A stretch of DNA of 64,000 nt from Deferribacteres bacterium (GCA_020633655.1 JACKDF010000004.1:310001-374000), one strand, 5' to 3'. Counted from the first letter of the stretch, positions 43,288 to 53,152 are shown. The notes: generated by a model from the sequence alone, not told the origin. Made by a program: numbers and translations.

Positions 43288-43788
43288 ATGTCTTCAATTG
43301 GAATTATGTCCTCCATCGATATCAGTGCAAGTGGACTATCCACGATGCGCAAGAAGATGAACACCATCGCCAGCAATATTGCGAATGTTGAGACAACACA
43401 AACAGAGGAAGGTGGCCCGTATAAAAGGCGTGAATACAATTTTCGTGAGGGAGCCGCGTTCCCGGGTGAACCATTTTTCTCCAACAACTATTTTGGCCTG
43501 CTCATGACAACCAATGCGAATCACATGCAGGATAGATTTGATCGCATTCCGCCGGACAGAGATTTCTTGCACGGTGTGGAGGGAAACCTGGCTATCTCCG
43601 AGGATGAGCCTATTCGCGTGTTTGATCCCGGCCACCCCGATGCCGATGAAAACGGCTATGTCCTAATGCCTAACATCAATGTTGTTGAGGAAATGGTTGA
43701 TCTTATTGTCGCCTCCCGGGCTTATGAGGCAAATTTAACCGTGATCAACGCGGAGAAAAAGATGGTAAAAGATGCACTTGAGATTTGA
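43288..43788 (+). CDS. flgC: Flagellar basal-body rod protein FlgC
   Basis: 166 residues with ISASGLSTMRKKMNTIASNIANVETTQTEEGGPYKRRE at the N-terminus and INVVEEMVDLIVASRAYEANLTVINAEKKMV at the C-terminus, both typical of FlgC. It is a proximal rod subunit exported by the flagellar type III system. TTGAGGTAA precedes the ATG. It is 20 bp downstream of flgB. Confidence 0.95.
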   Translation: MSSIGIMSSIDISASGLSTMRKKMNTIASNIANVETTQTEEGGPYKRREYNFREGAAFPGEPFFSNNYFGLLMTTNANHMQDRFDRIPPDRDFLHGVEGNLAISEDEPIRVFDPGHPDADENGYVLMPNINVVEEMVDLIVASRAYEANLTVINAEKKMVKDALEI

Positions 43789-43803
43789 TAAGGATGATCA
43801 AAA

Positions 43804-44142
43804 ATGAAGATTGCGCCAAAAATTGATGCAATTAGCACTCATTTACAGCGTCCAGCTCCCGTAAAACGGACCCCACAGCAAGATGAAATTAACAAGATTC
43901 CACAGGATACAAACAAAAGTGGTATCCAGGGTGTTGTTCGAAACAGGCAGGAAGAACCGACTGCGAAATTTAAAACCATAATTTCTGATACGGCTCTGGC
44001 ATCAACGCTCTCTGCAGATGAAAAGTCGTTTATCCATCGCATTTTTCGTGATGAGGAAACGCAGGCAGATCCGGGTTACGCTCGAAATTTGAAAACAGCC
44101 TCCCAGGTGCGATTGGGGCAAAATATCGACGTGAAAGCCTGA
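43804..44142 (+). CDS. Hypothetical protein between flgC and fliE
   Basis: 112 residues with no named family that I recognise. The N-terminal ~70 residues are polar, Pro/Gln-rich and likely disordered. A short helical segment, LSADEKSFIHRIFRDEE, precedes a C-terminal VRLGQNIDVKA. AAGGATGATC precedes the ATG, and it is packed between flgC (15 bp) and fliE (31 bp), so it is surely part of the operon. The disordered N-terminus is compatible with a type III-exported or chaperone-bound protein. Function unknown. Confidence 0.6.
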   Translation: MKIAPKIDAISTHLQRPAPVKRTPQQDEINKIPQDTNKSGIQGVVRNRQEEPTAKFKTIISDTALASTLSADEKSFIHRIFRDEETQADPGYARNLKTASQVRLGQNIDVKA

Positions 44143-44173
44143 TCTCTGCTACTTTAGTTGGAGAATTCAAGAA

Positions 44174-44479
44174 ATGGATGTGACAAAACCTAATGGTACC
44201 TTTCCTGTTTTACCGAATGCGACGAAAACGCAGAACAGGGAATCGAAAAATCAAGGGGAATCGAATTTCATCGATACGATGAAATCATTCCTGAGTGATG
44301 CAAATACGCTGCAAAAAAATGCGGCGGATCAGGTTGAAGCCCTCGTGAGCGGTGAAACCACCGATGTACACGATGTCATGGTGGCCATGGAGAAAGCAAG
44401 CGTCAGTTTTGAAATGGTCATGGAGATTAGGAATCGCATGTTAGAAGCCTATCAGGAAATAATGCGCACGCAGGTTTAA
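44174..44479 (+). CDS. fliE: Flagellar hook-basal body complex protein FliE
   Basis: 101 residues. The FliE core is present (FIDTMKSFLSDANTLQKNAADQVEALVSGETTDVHDVMVAMEKASVSFEMVMEIRNRMLEAYQEIMR). It links the MS ring to the rod. GGAG is 9 bases before the ATG. Confidence 0.93.
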   Translation: MDVTKPNGTFPVLPNATKTQNRESKNQGESNFIDTMKSFLSDANTLQKNAADQVEALVSGETTDVHDVMVAMEKASVSFEMVMEIRNRMLEAYQEIMRTQV

Positions 44480-44543
44480 TGTCTTCAGTATGATATTTTA
44501 ACGTGAATCCGGAACCGGAACTGGCATTTTTTATGGTGAGATA

Positions 44544-46094
44544 ATGGACCGATTTTTAGAACTGTTCAATCAATACTGGAACAAAGCAAAAGAAAACTGG
44601 AATCGACTGAAAGTATGGCAGAAAATTGCTGCTTCATCAACGCTTGCGGTTGTTCTGGTAATTCTTGTTTCTGTTTTTTCTTTACTCCCATCTACAGATG
44701 AATTTGGAGTGCTTTTTGGGAACCTTGCTCCCGAAGATGCATCGACGATCATTGCCCGCCTGAAAGAGGAAAACACCGCATATCGATTGGAAAATGAAGG
44801 CCGGACGATTCTCATTCATAAAGATCTGGTTTTTGAGAAACGGCTCGCACTGGCGGCGGAAGGCTTGCCCCAGGCCGGTGCTATCGGTTATGAAATTTTC
44901 GATAAGAACAATATCGGTTTGACGGATTTTGTTCAGCAACTGAATTACAAACGGGCGCTCGAAGGTGAACTTGCGCGCACGATTCAGAGCATCGACAAAG
45001 TTAAATTTGTCCGTGTTCATATCATGGTGCCAAAACCGTCCTTGTTCATCGAAGACGACAAGCCGACCACAGCTTCTATTATGCTGCACCTGGAAAAAAG
45101 TCAAAAATTGGCTCAGGACCAGGTTACGGGAATTGCCAACCTGGTGGCCGCAAGCGTTGAAGGGCTGGATGTCAACAATGTGACGATCGTCGATTCCCGT
45201 GGCAATGTATTGAGCAACAGCCGCGATCGCAACAGCCTTGTCGAACTCACCTCCTCCCAGCTTGATTTGCAGATGAAGGTTGAAAAGTACCTCGAAAGCA
45301 AATTGGGCACCTTGATGGCTGGTGTGGTTGGCCGGGATAACTACATGGTGCGGGTTGCTACCGAGTTGAATTTTGATCAGGTTGAGCGTACCAGTGAGTC
45401 CTATGATCCCGAAAGTGCGACGATTCGCAGCCAGAAAAATAATGCAGAAATGAGTACTGATCCCAATGCAACCCAGCCCCGAATAGACGATACCGTGACT
45501 AATTTTGAGATCAGCAAGAGCGTAGAGAAAATGATTGGTGGCATCGGCAGTATAAGCCGGCTTACGGTGGCTGTCATGGTAAATGGCACTTATGCCGTGC
45601 CAGCGGGTGCTGCTGAAAACACCGCACCGCAATACACCCCACGCAGCGAAGAAGAACTTCAGAAGATTACCAGCCTTGTACAAAATGCAGTCGGTTATGA
45701 TATCCAGCGTGGGGACCAGGTTCAGGTGACGAATGTGGCTTTTGACACTTCGGAATACCAGAAAACCCAGGAGATGATTTCTGATGCGGAACGGATGGAA
45801 TTGTTTAAAATGATTGGCAAATACGTCAGTCTCGCTGTTGCTGCCGTCATCCTGATCAACCTGCTGCGCGGTATTTTCGATTCCATGCAACCTAAAATCG
45901 AGATTGAAGAGGAAGAGGAAGAGCTTGATTTTGAAGAACTTGAGATGCCGATTGATACACAGTTGAAAATGCATAAACGACGTATTGTCAATGAAATTGC
46001 GCGCGACAAACCACGGGAAGTTTCGAAATTGATTCGGACATGGTTATTTGAGCTGGATAGAATGGAGACAGATGATTGGAATATGAAAAACTAA
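44544..46094 (+). CDS. fliF: Flagellar MS-ring protein FliF
   Basis: 516 residues. First span ~28-52 (WQKIAASSTLAVVLVILVSVF), ring-building motifs (LAPEDASTIIARLKEENTAYRLENEG, DKVKFVRVHIMVPKPSLF), second span ~430-450 (IGKYVSLAVAAVILINLLRG) and a cytoplasmic FliG-binding C-terminus that ends inside fliG (19-bp overlap). It forms the membrane MS ring on which export gate, rod and C ring are built. Length is near the family norm (~530-560). Confidence 0.95.
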   Translation: MDRFLELFNQYWNKAKENWNRLKVWQKIAASSTLAVVLVILVSVFSLLPSTDEFGVLFGNLAPEDASTIIARLKEENTAYRLENEGRTILIHKDLVFEKRLALAAEGLPQAGAIGYEIFDKNNIGLTDFVQQLNYKRALEGELARTIQSIDKVKFVRVHIMVPKPSLFIEDDKPTTASIMLHLEKSQKLAQDQVTGIANLVAASVEGLDVNNVTIVDSRGNVLSNSRDRNSLVELTSSQLDLQMKVEKYLESKLGTLMAGVVGRDNYMVRVATELNFDQVERTSESYDPESATIRSQKNNAEMSTDPNATQPRIDDTVTNFEISKSVEKMIGGIGSISRLTVAVMVNGTYAVPAGAAENTAPQYTPRSEEELQKITSLVQNAVGYDIQRGDQVQVTNVAFDTSEYQKTQEMISDAERMELFKMIGKYVSLAVAAVILINLLRGIFDSMQPKIEIEEEEEELDFEELEMPIDTQLKMHKRRIVNEIARDKPREVSKLIRTWLFELDRMETDDWNMKN

Positions 46095-47092
46095 CAGGCA
46101 CGCAAAAGTCTGCTATACTGATGGTGGCATTGGGTGTGGAAACAGCCTCCGTTTTATTTAAAAACATGCCGGAAAAAGAGATGGAACGCATTGCCATGTC
46201 CATCGCAAGTCTTGATGAGGTTCCTTCCGAGCTGATGGATACTGTTGTAGATGAGTTTTTTCAGATGATCAAAGCTCAGGAATACATATCCCAGGGTGGA
46301 GTCGGCTACGCTTCCAAATTACTCGAAGAGGCCATCGGTTCCAGCAAAGCGAACGAAATAATTCGTCGCATGGAGGCGGTGCAGAGCGAGGCTGCCCGGG
46401 GTTTTAGCTTGCTGAAACGCGCAGATATCCAGCAAATCCATAACTTGATTGCAAACGAGCACCCGCAAACCATCTCCCTCGTGCTCGCGCACCTCGATCC
46501 AAAACAGGCTTCAGCGGTTCTGGCCGGACTCAATTCCGAGCTGCAGTGTGACGTTGTTTACCGGCTTGCCAACATGGAAAAAATCTCATCCGATCTCCTG
46601 GACGATGTAGAAAATATCATCAAAGTCCAAATTGAATCGGTGTACACGCGTGAATTAAATGAGGTGGGTGGTACAAAATCTGTGGCTGAGATATTGAATT
46701 TAAGCGGCAAAATGACGGAAAAACACATCATAGAGCACATACAGGAAAAAAATGCGGAGCTGGCACAGGAAATTCGCGGTCTCATGTTCACGTTCGAAGA
46801 TATACAGAAAATTGACGACCGTGGTATCCAACGCTTGCTTAAGGAAGTTGATACCAAAGTTCTCACCATTGCTTTGAAAGGCAGTTCAGAGACTATTCAG
46901 GAAAAAATTCTCGGCAATATGTCAACCCGTGCTGCTCAGATGGTCAAAGAAGAGATGGAATTCCTCGGACCTTTGCGTGTGAAAGAAGTGGATGACAGTC
47001 AGCGCCAGATTGTGGAAGTCATCCGTACTCTCGAAGAGGAAGGTGAAATTGTAATCGTCGGTGGAGAAGGTAGTGATGAATTTATCGTTTAA
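46076..47092 (+). CDS. fliG: Flagellar motor switch protein FliG
   Basis: 338 residues from a TTG start; an in-frame stop (TGA) immediately precedes it and GGAGA lies ~8 bases upstream, so no ATG is available before residue 16. N-domain LTGTQKSAILMVALG, middle EHPQ motif (NEHPQTISLVLAHLDPKQA), and C-terminal torque helix (GIQRLLKEVDTKVLTIALKGSSETIQEKILGNMSTRAAQMVKEE). It couples stator rotation to the MS ring and switch complex. It overlaps fliF by 19 bp and fliH by 17 bp. Confidence 0.95.
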   Translation: MEYEKLTGTQKSAILMVALGVETASVLFKNMPEKEMERIAMSIASLDEVPSELMDTVVDEFFQMIKAQEYISQGGVGYASKLLEEAIGSSKANEIIRRMEAVQSEAARGFSLLKRADIQQIHNLIANEHPQTISLVLAHLDPKQASAVLAGLNSELQCDVVYRLANMEKISSDLLDDVENIIKVQIESVYTRELNEVGGTKSVAEILNLSGKMTEKHIIEHIQEKNAELAQEIRGLMFTFEDIQKIDDRGIQRLLKEVDTKVLTIALKGSSETIQEKILGNMSTRAAQMVKEEMEFLGPLRVKEVDDSQRQIVEVIRTLEEEGEIVIVGGEGSDEFIV

Positions 47093-47732
47093 TGTGCCCT
47101 ATCCGGTTGCTCAAATCGGAAATAAACCTTTTGCGATGGCACTGCCAGCCCTCGATTTTGAGGCACGAGAAAATCAACAGGCGTTGTACACGGACGAACA
47201 GGAAATCGTGATCGGTGGGAACGGAGAAGAGATTTCTCAAAATCAGGTGGAAGAAATTGATATCGACGCGCTGGTTTATGAAAAAGCACGTGAATTAAGC
47301 GAAGAAAACCTGCAGGCGCCTATGCAGGCAGTGGAAAATTTGATGGCCGCATTACAGGAAAAATTTGAGATGGATTTGGGGCACTTACAAAACAGTGCCG
47401 TTAAACTCGCCTATGCCATTGCTGAAAAAGTCGTGCATCAGGTTGCGAAAGAGTCATCGCAGACAATTATCGCACAGGTGCAGGAAGTACTGCAAAATTG
47501 CAAGAAAGAATTGTCTTCAACGCTTTATCTCCATCCTGATGATTTGAAATTTTTAAGGGAAAATTCTGAAATCATCTCGCGGATTCACGACGATTTTCCC
47601 GCTCTCGAATTTAAAGCATCGCGGGAGTTGAGCCGGGGTGGATGCAAACTGGAAAATGAAAATGGCACGATCGACGCTACTTTGGAAAAACAACTGCACA
47701 AAATTTCAACTGAACTTCTGCAACTGCGATGA
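47076..47732 (+). CDS. fliH: Flagellar assembly protein FliH
   Basis: 218 residues from the ATG at 47076; a GTG at 47061 is possible. A variable N-terminus is followed by a long amphipathic helix (~70-130) and the FliH/YscL C-domain (AYAIAEKVVHQVAKESSQTIIAQVQEVLQNCKKELSSTLYLHPDDLKFL). It is the stator of the FliHIJ export ATPase. It overlaps fliG and fliI. Confidence 0.88.
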   Translation: MNLSFNVPYPVAQIGNKPFAMALPALDFEARENQQALYTDEQEIVIGGNGEEISQNQVEEIDIDALVYEKARELSEENLQAPMQAVENLMAALQEKFEMDLGHLQNSAVKLAYAIAEKVVHQVAKESSQTIIAQVQEVLQNCKKELSSTLYLHPDDLKFLRENSEIISRIHDDFPALEFKASRELSRGGCKLENENGTIDATLEKQLHKISTELLQLR

Positions 47733-49066
47733 ACTTACTCGAACAAACAGTTGAGAAACTCTCGACATTCGAATCCATTGCCATCCAGGGCCGGGTGGTG
47801 CGCGTTGCCGGTGGCATCATTGAAGCGGTTGGCTTGTCGATTAAAATCGGCGAAGTGTGTGCACTGCGCGACACGGGCAACCGGGAGCTTGGACTGGCCG
47901 AAGTGGTCGGATTTCGTGATAATATTACCATTTTATTGGCATTGAAAGATATTACTGGAATCGGTCCGGGCGTGCTGGTTGAACCAAGATTTCGCGTGAC
48001 GGCGACAGCGGTTGGTGAGCAGTTCATTGGCCGAATCGTCAACGCCCTTGGTGAGCCTCTGGATGAAAAAGGACCCCTTTTCGGTGATGAAATGCGTGAA
48101 CTTGTTGCATCGCCACCATCCCCATTGAAGCGCAAACCGATCAGAGAAGCGATGCACAGCGGTGTACGGGCCATCGATGCATTCCTGACCGTTGGTTATG
48201 GTCAGCGTGTCGGCATTATGGCGGGAAGCGGTGTTGGCAAGAGTGTTTTGCTGGGAATGCTTGCGCGTCATGCCAGTGCCGATGTGAACGTAATCGCACT
48301 AATTGGTGAGCGGGGCAGGGAAGTGGCGGAGTTCATCGAACGCGATCTTGGATCCGAGGGCCTTGCGAAAAGCGTTGTTGTGGTTGTGACTTCAGACGAA
48401 ATGCCTTTACTGCGAGTCAAAGGTGCCTTGCTGGCTACGACTCTGGCAGAATATTTTCGTGATAAAAGCAAAAATGTGCTGCTCATGATGGATTCACTAA
48501 CCCGGGTTGCCATGGCGCAGCGTGAAATCGGCCTATCGGTGGGTGAACCACCAACGACGCGTGGTTATACGCCATCGACTTTTTCCATGATGCCGAAGTT
48601 GCTTGAACGCGCCGGGACCAATGCGTATGGTTCTATCACAGGGCTTTATACCGTTCTTGTTGAAGGCGATGATTTTAATGAACCTGTGAGTGATACAGCA
48701 CGCAGCATTCTCGATGGGCATATCGTGCTTTCGCGTCGCCTTGCAGCACGCGCCCACTATCCGGCGATCGATATTCTCGAAAGTGCCAGCCGCGTGATGC
48801 CCTTTGTGATTAGTGATGAACATTTGCGTGCAAGCCAGATTGTGCGGGAAACTCTGGCGATTTACAGTGAATCCGAAGATTTGATTAACATCGGTGCCTA
48901 TGCAAAAGGCAGTAATCCGAAAATTGATTTTGCCATAAACCGGATCGATGCAATGAATGCATTTCTCAGACAGAAATTTGATGAGCATACAGGATTTAAT
49001 GACATGCTGCAGGTTTTGCGCATGCTGTCCAAAACGCCAAATGCGAATGAACAGGTGAGAGTATGA
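47729..49066 (+). CDS. fliI: Flagellum-specific ATP synthase FliI
   Basis: 445 residues, close to the family norm. Walker A GSGVGKS (166-172), ALIGERGREVAEFIE, Walker B region NVLLMMDSLTRVAMAQREIGLSVGEPPTTRGYTPS. It is the hexameric ATPase of the flagellar type III export apparatus. It overlaps fliH and fliJ by 4 bp each (ATGA junctions). Confidence 0.96.
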   Translation: MNLLEQTVEKLSTFESIAIQGRVVRVAGGIIEAVGLSIKIGEVCALRDTGNRELGLAEVVGFRDNITILLALKDITGIGPGVLVEPRFRVTATAVGEQFIGRIVNALGEPLDEKGPLFGDEMRELVASPPSPLKRKPIREAMHSGVRAIDAFLTVGYGQRVGIMAGSGVGKSVLLGMLARHASADVNVIALIGERGREVAEFIERDLGSEGLAKSVVVVVTSDEMPLLRVKGALLATTLAEYFRDKSKNVLLMMDSLTRVAMAQREIGLSVGEPPTTRGYTPSTFSMMPKLLERAGTNAYGSITGLYTVLVEGDDFNEPVSDTARSILDGHIVLSRRLAARAHYPAIDILESASRVMPFVISDEHLRASQIVRETLAIYSESEDLINIGAYAKGSNPKIDFAINRIDAMNAFLRQKFDEHTGFNDMLQVLRMLSKTPNANEQVRV

Positions 49067-49527
49067 AACGATTCCGATTTTCTTTACAGCAGGTTCTCAA
49101 TTTGAAAACCAGCCAGAAATATCAAATCGAAAATGAAATGGCGGCTTTGCAACGCCAGAAATTAAATATTGAAAGTAACCTGAATGACTTGACCAATCAA
49201 TGGCAGGCAGAGCAGAGAGCCCTAGCAATGGGTGCAGGGCGAAAAATTGATGCGGATTACCGCATTCGTATGGGTTATCTGGATTTTATCGATCAGCAAA
49301 TTGTCGTTGAAAATAAAACGCTGTTGAATGTCGTGAAGCAAATTTCCACAACCCGTGAAAGATTAGCTATTGTTATCCAGGAAGAAAAAGTCATTAAAAA
49401 ATTGCGTGACCGACGTTACGAAGAGCATGTTGCCGCGGCGCAAAAGGAAGAACAAAACATAACTGATGACATGGTAAATCAACGGGTTGTGCAGGATATA
49501 CTGCGATCAACATTGCAGGATAAGTAA
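49063..49527 (+). CDS. fliJ: Flagellar export protein FliJ
   Basis: 154 residues forming one long antiparallel coiled coil (FRFSLQQVLNLKTSQKYQIENEMAALQRQK...), the FliJ hallmark. It is the central stalk of the export ATPase. The ATGA overlap with fliI and AGGTGAGAG ribosome site indicate translational coupling. Confidence 0.88.
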   Translation: MKRFRFSLQQVLNLKTSQKYQIENEMAALQRQKLNIESNLNDLTNQWQAEQRALAMGAGRKIDADYRIRMGYLDFIDQQIVVENKTLLNVVKQISTTRERLAIVIQEEKVIKKLRDRRYEEHVAAAQKEEQNITDDMVNQRVVQDILRSTLQDK

Positions 49528-49579
49528 GTTTTCATAAACAGCAAGCAAACAAGATAGAGATGCGATAGCAAACGAAACA

Positions 49580-50149
49580 ATGGTCGATCAAGAAAACGGA
49601 AATATTAAAGTAATACTCGGCGTGTTGATTTTTTCTCTCGTTTCGTTCGTGATTACATTTGGTACGATCTGGTTGGCACTCATTGGCCCGGAAAATCCAT
49701 TTGTGGACAAGGGACCGGAATTAACACAGGAAGAATTGGCGCGTGCTGATTCATTGCGTGCTGTAGAAATAGCGATGCGGCAGGAAATAGCGACATTGAA
49801 AAAGCAAAAATCCCGCCTCAATAAATCGAGTGACAGCCTCGCAACGGAAATTGATTCTCAGGAAAAGCTGGTCCAAGGATTAAAAGATGAATTAGTGCGG
49901 CTCGGTGATCAGATGGGAGAAGAAAAAGCGGAGCGAATGAAAAAACTTTCTGGTATCGTCTCCGGTTTGTCGGATGCGAACCTGAAAAGAATAACCGAAG
50001 ACCTTGATGTGCAAACGCTGGTCGCCCTGGTGATGAATTCCTCAGGGAAGAGGGCGAAGACTATTATGAATGCGATGGATCCCAAACGGGCTGCAGTCGT
50101 AGCACGGGAAATGTCCCGGATTAAAGGATTGAAAGCGAATGGAGGTTAA
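49580..50149 (+). CDS. MotE-like protein with MgtE-N-type domain
   Basis: 189 residues. One membrane span at ~10-35 (VILGVLIFSLVSFVITFGTIWLALIG), a periplasmic coiled coil (~55-115), and a C-terminal MgtE_N/FliG-like helical domain (KKLSGIVSGLSDANLKRITEDLDVQTLVALVMNSSGKRAKTIMNAMDPKRAAVVAREM). The arrangement and the position between fliJ and fliK match MotE/YlxF-type proteins, which stabilise stator assembly. No Shine-Dalgarno site is obvious. Confidence 0.75.
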   Translation: MVDQENGNIKVILGVLIFSLVSFVITFGTIWLALIGPENPFVDKGPELTQEELARADSLRAVEIAMRQEIATLKKQKSRLNKSSDSLATEIDSQEKLVQGLKDELVRLGDQMGEEKAERMKKLSGIVSGLSDANLKRITEDLDVQTLVALVMNSSGKRAKTIMNAMDPKRAAVVAREMSRIKGLKANGG

Positions 50150-50155
50150 ATAGCA

Positions 50156-52360
50156 ATGGATTTATTTGGACTTATACAGGGAACCGGCGAGAAACTGGTA
50201 CGCGGTTCTGGTGAAGCAAATCCTGGTGCGATCAATCACCTTTCTGAGCAACAAATACCGGATGCTCCGGGAGGATTCAGGCAGTTTCTGCAGCATTTTT
50301 TAGGTGCGCATACCTCAGGTTTGGAAGAGGAAAATTTGAACCTGGCAAACTTGAATTTACTGAATATCGGCATTGACCCAGCCGCTGATTTTGCCGATGA
50401 AATGATGTCGCAACAATTTCAGGATTTGGCCAATCGAGTTACGGAAAGTGCGCCGCAAGCCGGGCTTGGCAATAATCTCCCTTTGCATTTTGCAAATTTC
50501 CCGGATCTCGAACAATTTGAAAAATACATTTTGACTCTGCGCGAGCTGTCAGATATCGTCAGTATGGCAAAGAATTCTTCAGCAGAGGCAGCCTTGTCCG
50601 AAGAAATGTTGCAGGAACTTGCAACATCGCTGATGCCGATTCTCACGCAACTGGAAACAAATACTGAAGTCGCCTCAACACATGAAAACGAGAGGATTCC
50701 GACAGAAGAACAGGTGCCGAAAAGCAACAATAACCCCGTAAGTGATGCGCAAACGCAAATCGGTGCAAGCAGCGAAACGAAATTACATGTTCGTCCCGTT
50801 CTGGCTGTTAGTAAAATGGACGGTGATCGCGATATGCCGAACAAGCTCATTTCAGCATTGCAAGTCGTTACGAAAGACGCCGAATTTCTGCTGTCATTCG
50901 ATGATTTAAATCAGGCCCGCGATGTTGAAATTGCCGGTTTGCCAGTCGACAAAACAGAAAATGAAAATGTTTTGCAAATTACGCTTCCTGAAAATCTGAA
51001 GACATTCCCTGTTTCGCTGGAATCAACGACTCTCATTGAATCCGATACGGTAGAGGATGAATTGGTTGAAGCCACGGAGGTGCTGGCAGACAAAAATAAC
51101 AGCTACACGCCAGATCTGCAGTCGGATGATGTACCGTTGCACATAGTTGAGAAAAGTGCGGATATGCCGACGCCGGTTGATCAGCACGTTGTCTCTGAAA
51201 CCGAATTGCGCCACGTACCAGTCGATGGTGCCGGGACTGTTTTACCTGCGCGCGAGGGAAAACCGGAAACACCCCCAACCCAACCGTTCGAGCACACGCA
51301 AACGACAACCGGAAAACAAGAAACATTACCACTATTCAACAAAGCTACGACGGAGGAACCCACACCGGAGCTGATTACGAAAGTCCCGGTCCCCGAACAG
51401 GAAATCTCTTTTGCGGATTCGAGTGCAGAATCGTTGATCAATCGTCTGTCTGCAAACCAAACAGTGGAGAATGAGCCGGCCTTGAAAATGCCGCTACCTC
51501 AAGTGCTCACTATGCGGATTCTAAAGGTGAAAACAGAGAATTCACAGCACGATGGCAAGCACCCCTGGTACAAAACTGAGAATATCGATTTGCCGGAAGA
51601 GAGCGAGCAGCAGCTAGCCCGGCTAGGCAAAATTATTCATAAAACCGCCTCCACATGGCAGCAGACGCTGAACGATGCACTGCAAAAACACACCGAAGTT
51701 GAACTTGAGGAGGAAAGTGGAAAATCCAAAGAATCCTCAGGTTTAATGAAGCATGCTGTTAAAAATTATACAGATAGTGAAACGAACACCACACCGAAGA
51801 ATGCAGAACAAGTGAGCCATGGCGCCGAACCGGAAACGTTATTGAAAGAAAATCTTGCAAGCGATAAAACTAGTGCCAGAACGCAAAATGCACATCCGTT
51901 TAAAACGGCGGCACCAACAAAATCGGCAATGAGCAGCCAGATTGAGCGCGTGCAGAGTTTTGCCAACATTCGCAGCCAGATTGCACCAGCGATTCGAAAT
52001 GGTGAGTCGGAGATCCATATTCAGCTCAAACCAGAAAATCTGGGCAGCATCCGCCTTATGATGACTTTAAAAGATGGGTTGCTGAATGCAAATTTTTTAG
52101 TTGAATCGACAGAAGTGAAATCATTGCTGGAAAAAAATCTTGACTCCCTACGGGAGACATTGGCCGAACGGGGAATTAAGGCGGAGCACGTCGAAGTGCA
52201 GGCACAGCAACAGATCGTTCAATCCAGTAAAGCGGAAAATCAGGAACAACGCTCTGCACGTCAGTCTCAGGATGACAGGCGCGATAACCAGCAAAACCGG
52301 CAGCAAAAACAGCAAAATCGTGAAGATCGGCAGCAAAAACGTTTCGATCAATACTTGTAA
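50156..52360 (+). CDS. fliK: Flagellar hook-length control protein FliK
   Basis: 734 residues, long for the family. The central ~450 residues are acidic, Thr/Glu/Pro-rich and probably extended, as expected of a molecular ruler. The Flg_hook C-domain (~595-680) holds IHIQLKPENLGSIRLMMTLKDGLLNANFLVES. The last ~50 residues are Gln/Arg/Asp-rich (QDDRRDNQQNRQQKQQNRED). It measures hook length and switches export specificity through FlhB. GGAGG precedes the ATG. Confidence 0.88.
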   Translation: MDLFGLIQGTGEKLVRGSGEANPGAINHLSEQQIPDAPGGFRQFLQHFLGAHTSGLEEENLNLANLNLLNIGIDPAADFADEMMSQQFQDLANRVTESAPQAGLGNNLPLHFANFPDLEQFEKYILTLRELSDIVSMAKNSSAEAALSEEMLQELATSLMPILTQLETNTEVASTHENERIPTEEQVPKSNNNPVSDAQTQIGASSETKLHVRPVLAVSKMDGDRDMPNKLISALQVVTKDAEFLLSFDDLNQARDVEIAGLPVDKTENENVLQITLPENLKTFPVSLESTTLIESDTVEDELVEATEVLADKNNSYTPDLQSDDVPLHIVEKSADMPTPVDQHVVSETELRHVPVDGAGTVLPAREGKPETPPTQPFEHTQTTTGKQETLPLFNKATTEEPTPELITKVPVPEQEISFADSSAESLINRLSANQTVENEPALKMPLPQVLTMRILKVKTENSQHDGKHPWYKTENIDLPEESEQQLARLGKIIHKTASTWQQTLNDALQKHTEVELEEESGKSKESSGLMKHAVKNYTDSETNTTPKNAEQVSHGAEPETLLKENLASDKTSARTQNAHPFKTAAPTKSAMSSQIERVQSFANIRSQIAPAIRNGESEIHIQLKPENLGSIRLMMTLKDGLLNANFLVESTEVKSLLEKNLDSLRETLAERGIKAEHVEVQAQQQIVQSSKAENQEQRSARQSQDDRRDNQQNRQQKQQNREDRQQKRFDQYL

Positions 52361-52372
52361 TAAATAACGGAG

Positions 52373-52388
52373 TGCCCTCTGAAGGGCA
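52373..52388 (+). terminator. Weak hairpin between fliK and flgD
   Basis: TGCCCT and AGGGCA form a 6-bp stem around CTGA, followed by TTTAT. At most an attenuating hairpin inside the operon; flgD follows with its own strong ribosome site. Confidence 0.3.
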
Positions 52389-52414
52389 TTTATCACACAC
52401 AGAAAGGAGTTACC

Positions 52415-53098
52415 ATGAGTGTCGCAGCAACGAGCGGTGTTTCTCCGCCTCTGCAAAGCACGAGTGAGCTTTATGAAAATTCAAATCCGATGGATAAGAA
52501 TACTTTCCTGCAATTGCTCATTGCCCAGCTCAATTATCAGGACCCGTTGCAACCGATGGAAAACGAGCAGTTCGTAGCTCAACTGGCGCAATTCAGTTCC
52601 CTGGAACAAATGCAAAACATGAATGATAATTTGGAGCAGTCCATTGAGTCTGATTTTTTGCTTAATCAGTCCCTGAATAATTCCATCGTGACAACGCTGA
52701 TAGGCAAAGATGTCGTCGCTTTGACGAATGAATTTCACGCCGACGGAGAGAGTTCTCTAGAACTCGCCTTTGAAGCCGGGCAATCGATGAAAGATGTTAA
52801 AGTCACTGTTTACGATGCCAATGGGGCTGTCGTTAAAGAAATTTCTCCCGGCAATAATAGTGGTGATTTTACCATTGTTAATTTTGATGTCAGTGATTTG
52901 CCCGCAGGTGATTATACATTCCAGGTCCAGGGCCAGAGCCTGGCTGATGGTTCCGTCGTCAAACCGGCAACCTACATCAAAGGCATGATCACCGGTGTAA
53001 GTTACGAGGCGGGAGAAGCGCGTCTTGTACTCAATAGCACGATGCTCAGCCTTGGCGACGTGGCGCGCATTGTAAGCCGGGACAGCGATGCAGGATAG
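52415..53098 (+). CDS. flgD: Flagellar hook capping protein FlgD
   Basis: 227 residues. The N-terminal FlgD motif is MDKNTFLQLLIAQLNYQDPLQPMENEQFVAQLAQFSSLEQM. The C-terminal part holds the Ig-like FlgD domain (VTVYDANGAVVKEIS...FDVSDLPAGDYTFQVQG), related in fold to the sorting domains of the secreted proteins at 1-12 kb. It caps the growing hook. AAAGGAG precedes the ATG. Confidence 0.95.
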   Translation: MSVAATSGVSPPLQSTSELYENSNPMDKNTFLQLLIAQLNYQDPLQPMENEQFVAQLAQFSSLEQMQNMNDNLEQSIESDFLLNQSLNNSIVTTLIGKDVVALTNEFHADGESSLELAFEAGQSMKDVKVTVYDANGAVVKEISPGNNSGDFTIVNFDVSDLPAGDYTFQVQGQSLADGSVVKPATYIKGMITGVSYEAGEARLVLNSTMLSLGDVARIVSRDSDAG

Positions 53099-53152
53099 TT
53101 TGAAGTGCCTGGCACTTTGATCCATGGATAAGAGAATGAACAGGATGCAGAA

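Noticed and set aside
44682..45974. A 430-residue open frame opposite fliF
   Set aside because: fliF is unambiguous on the plus strand, and the antisense product has no domain and an atypical His/Asn-rich composition.
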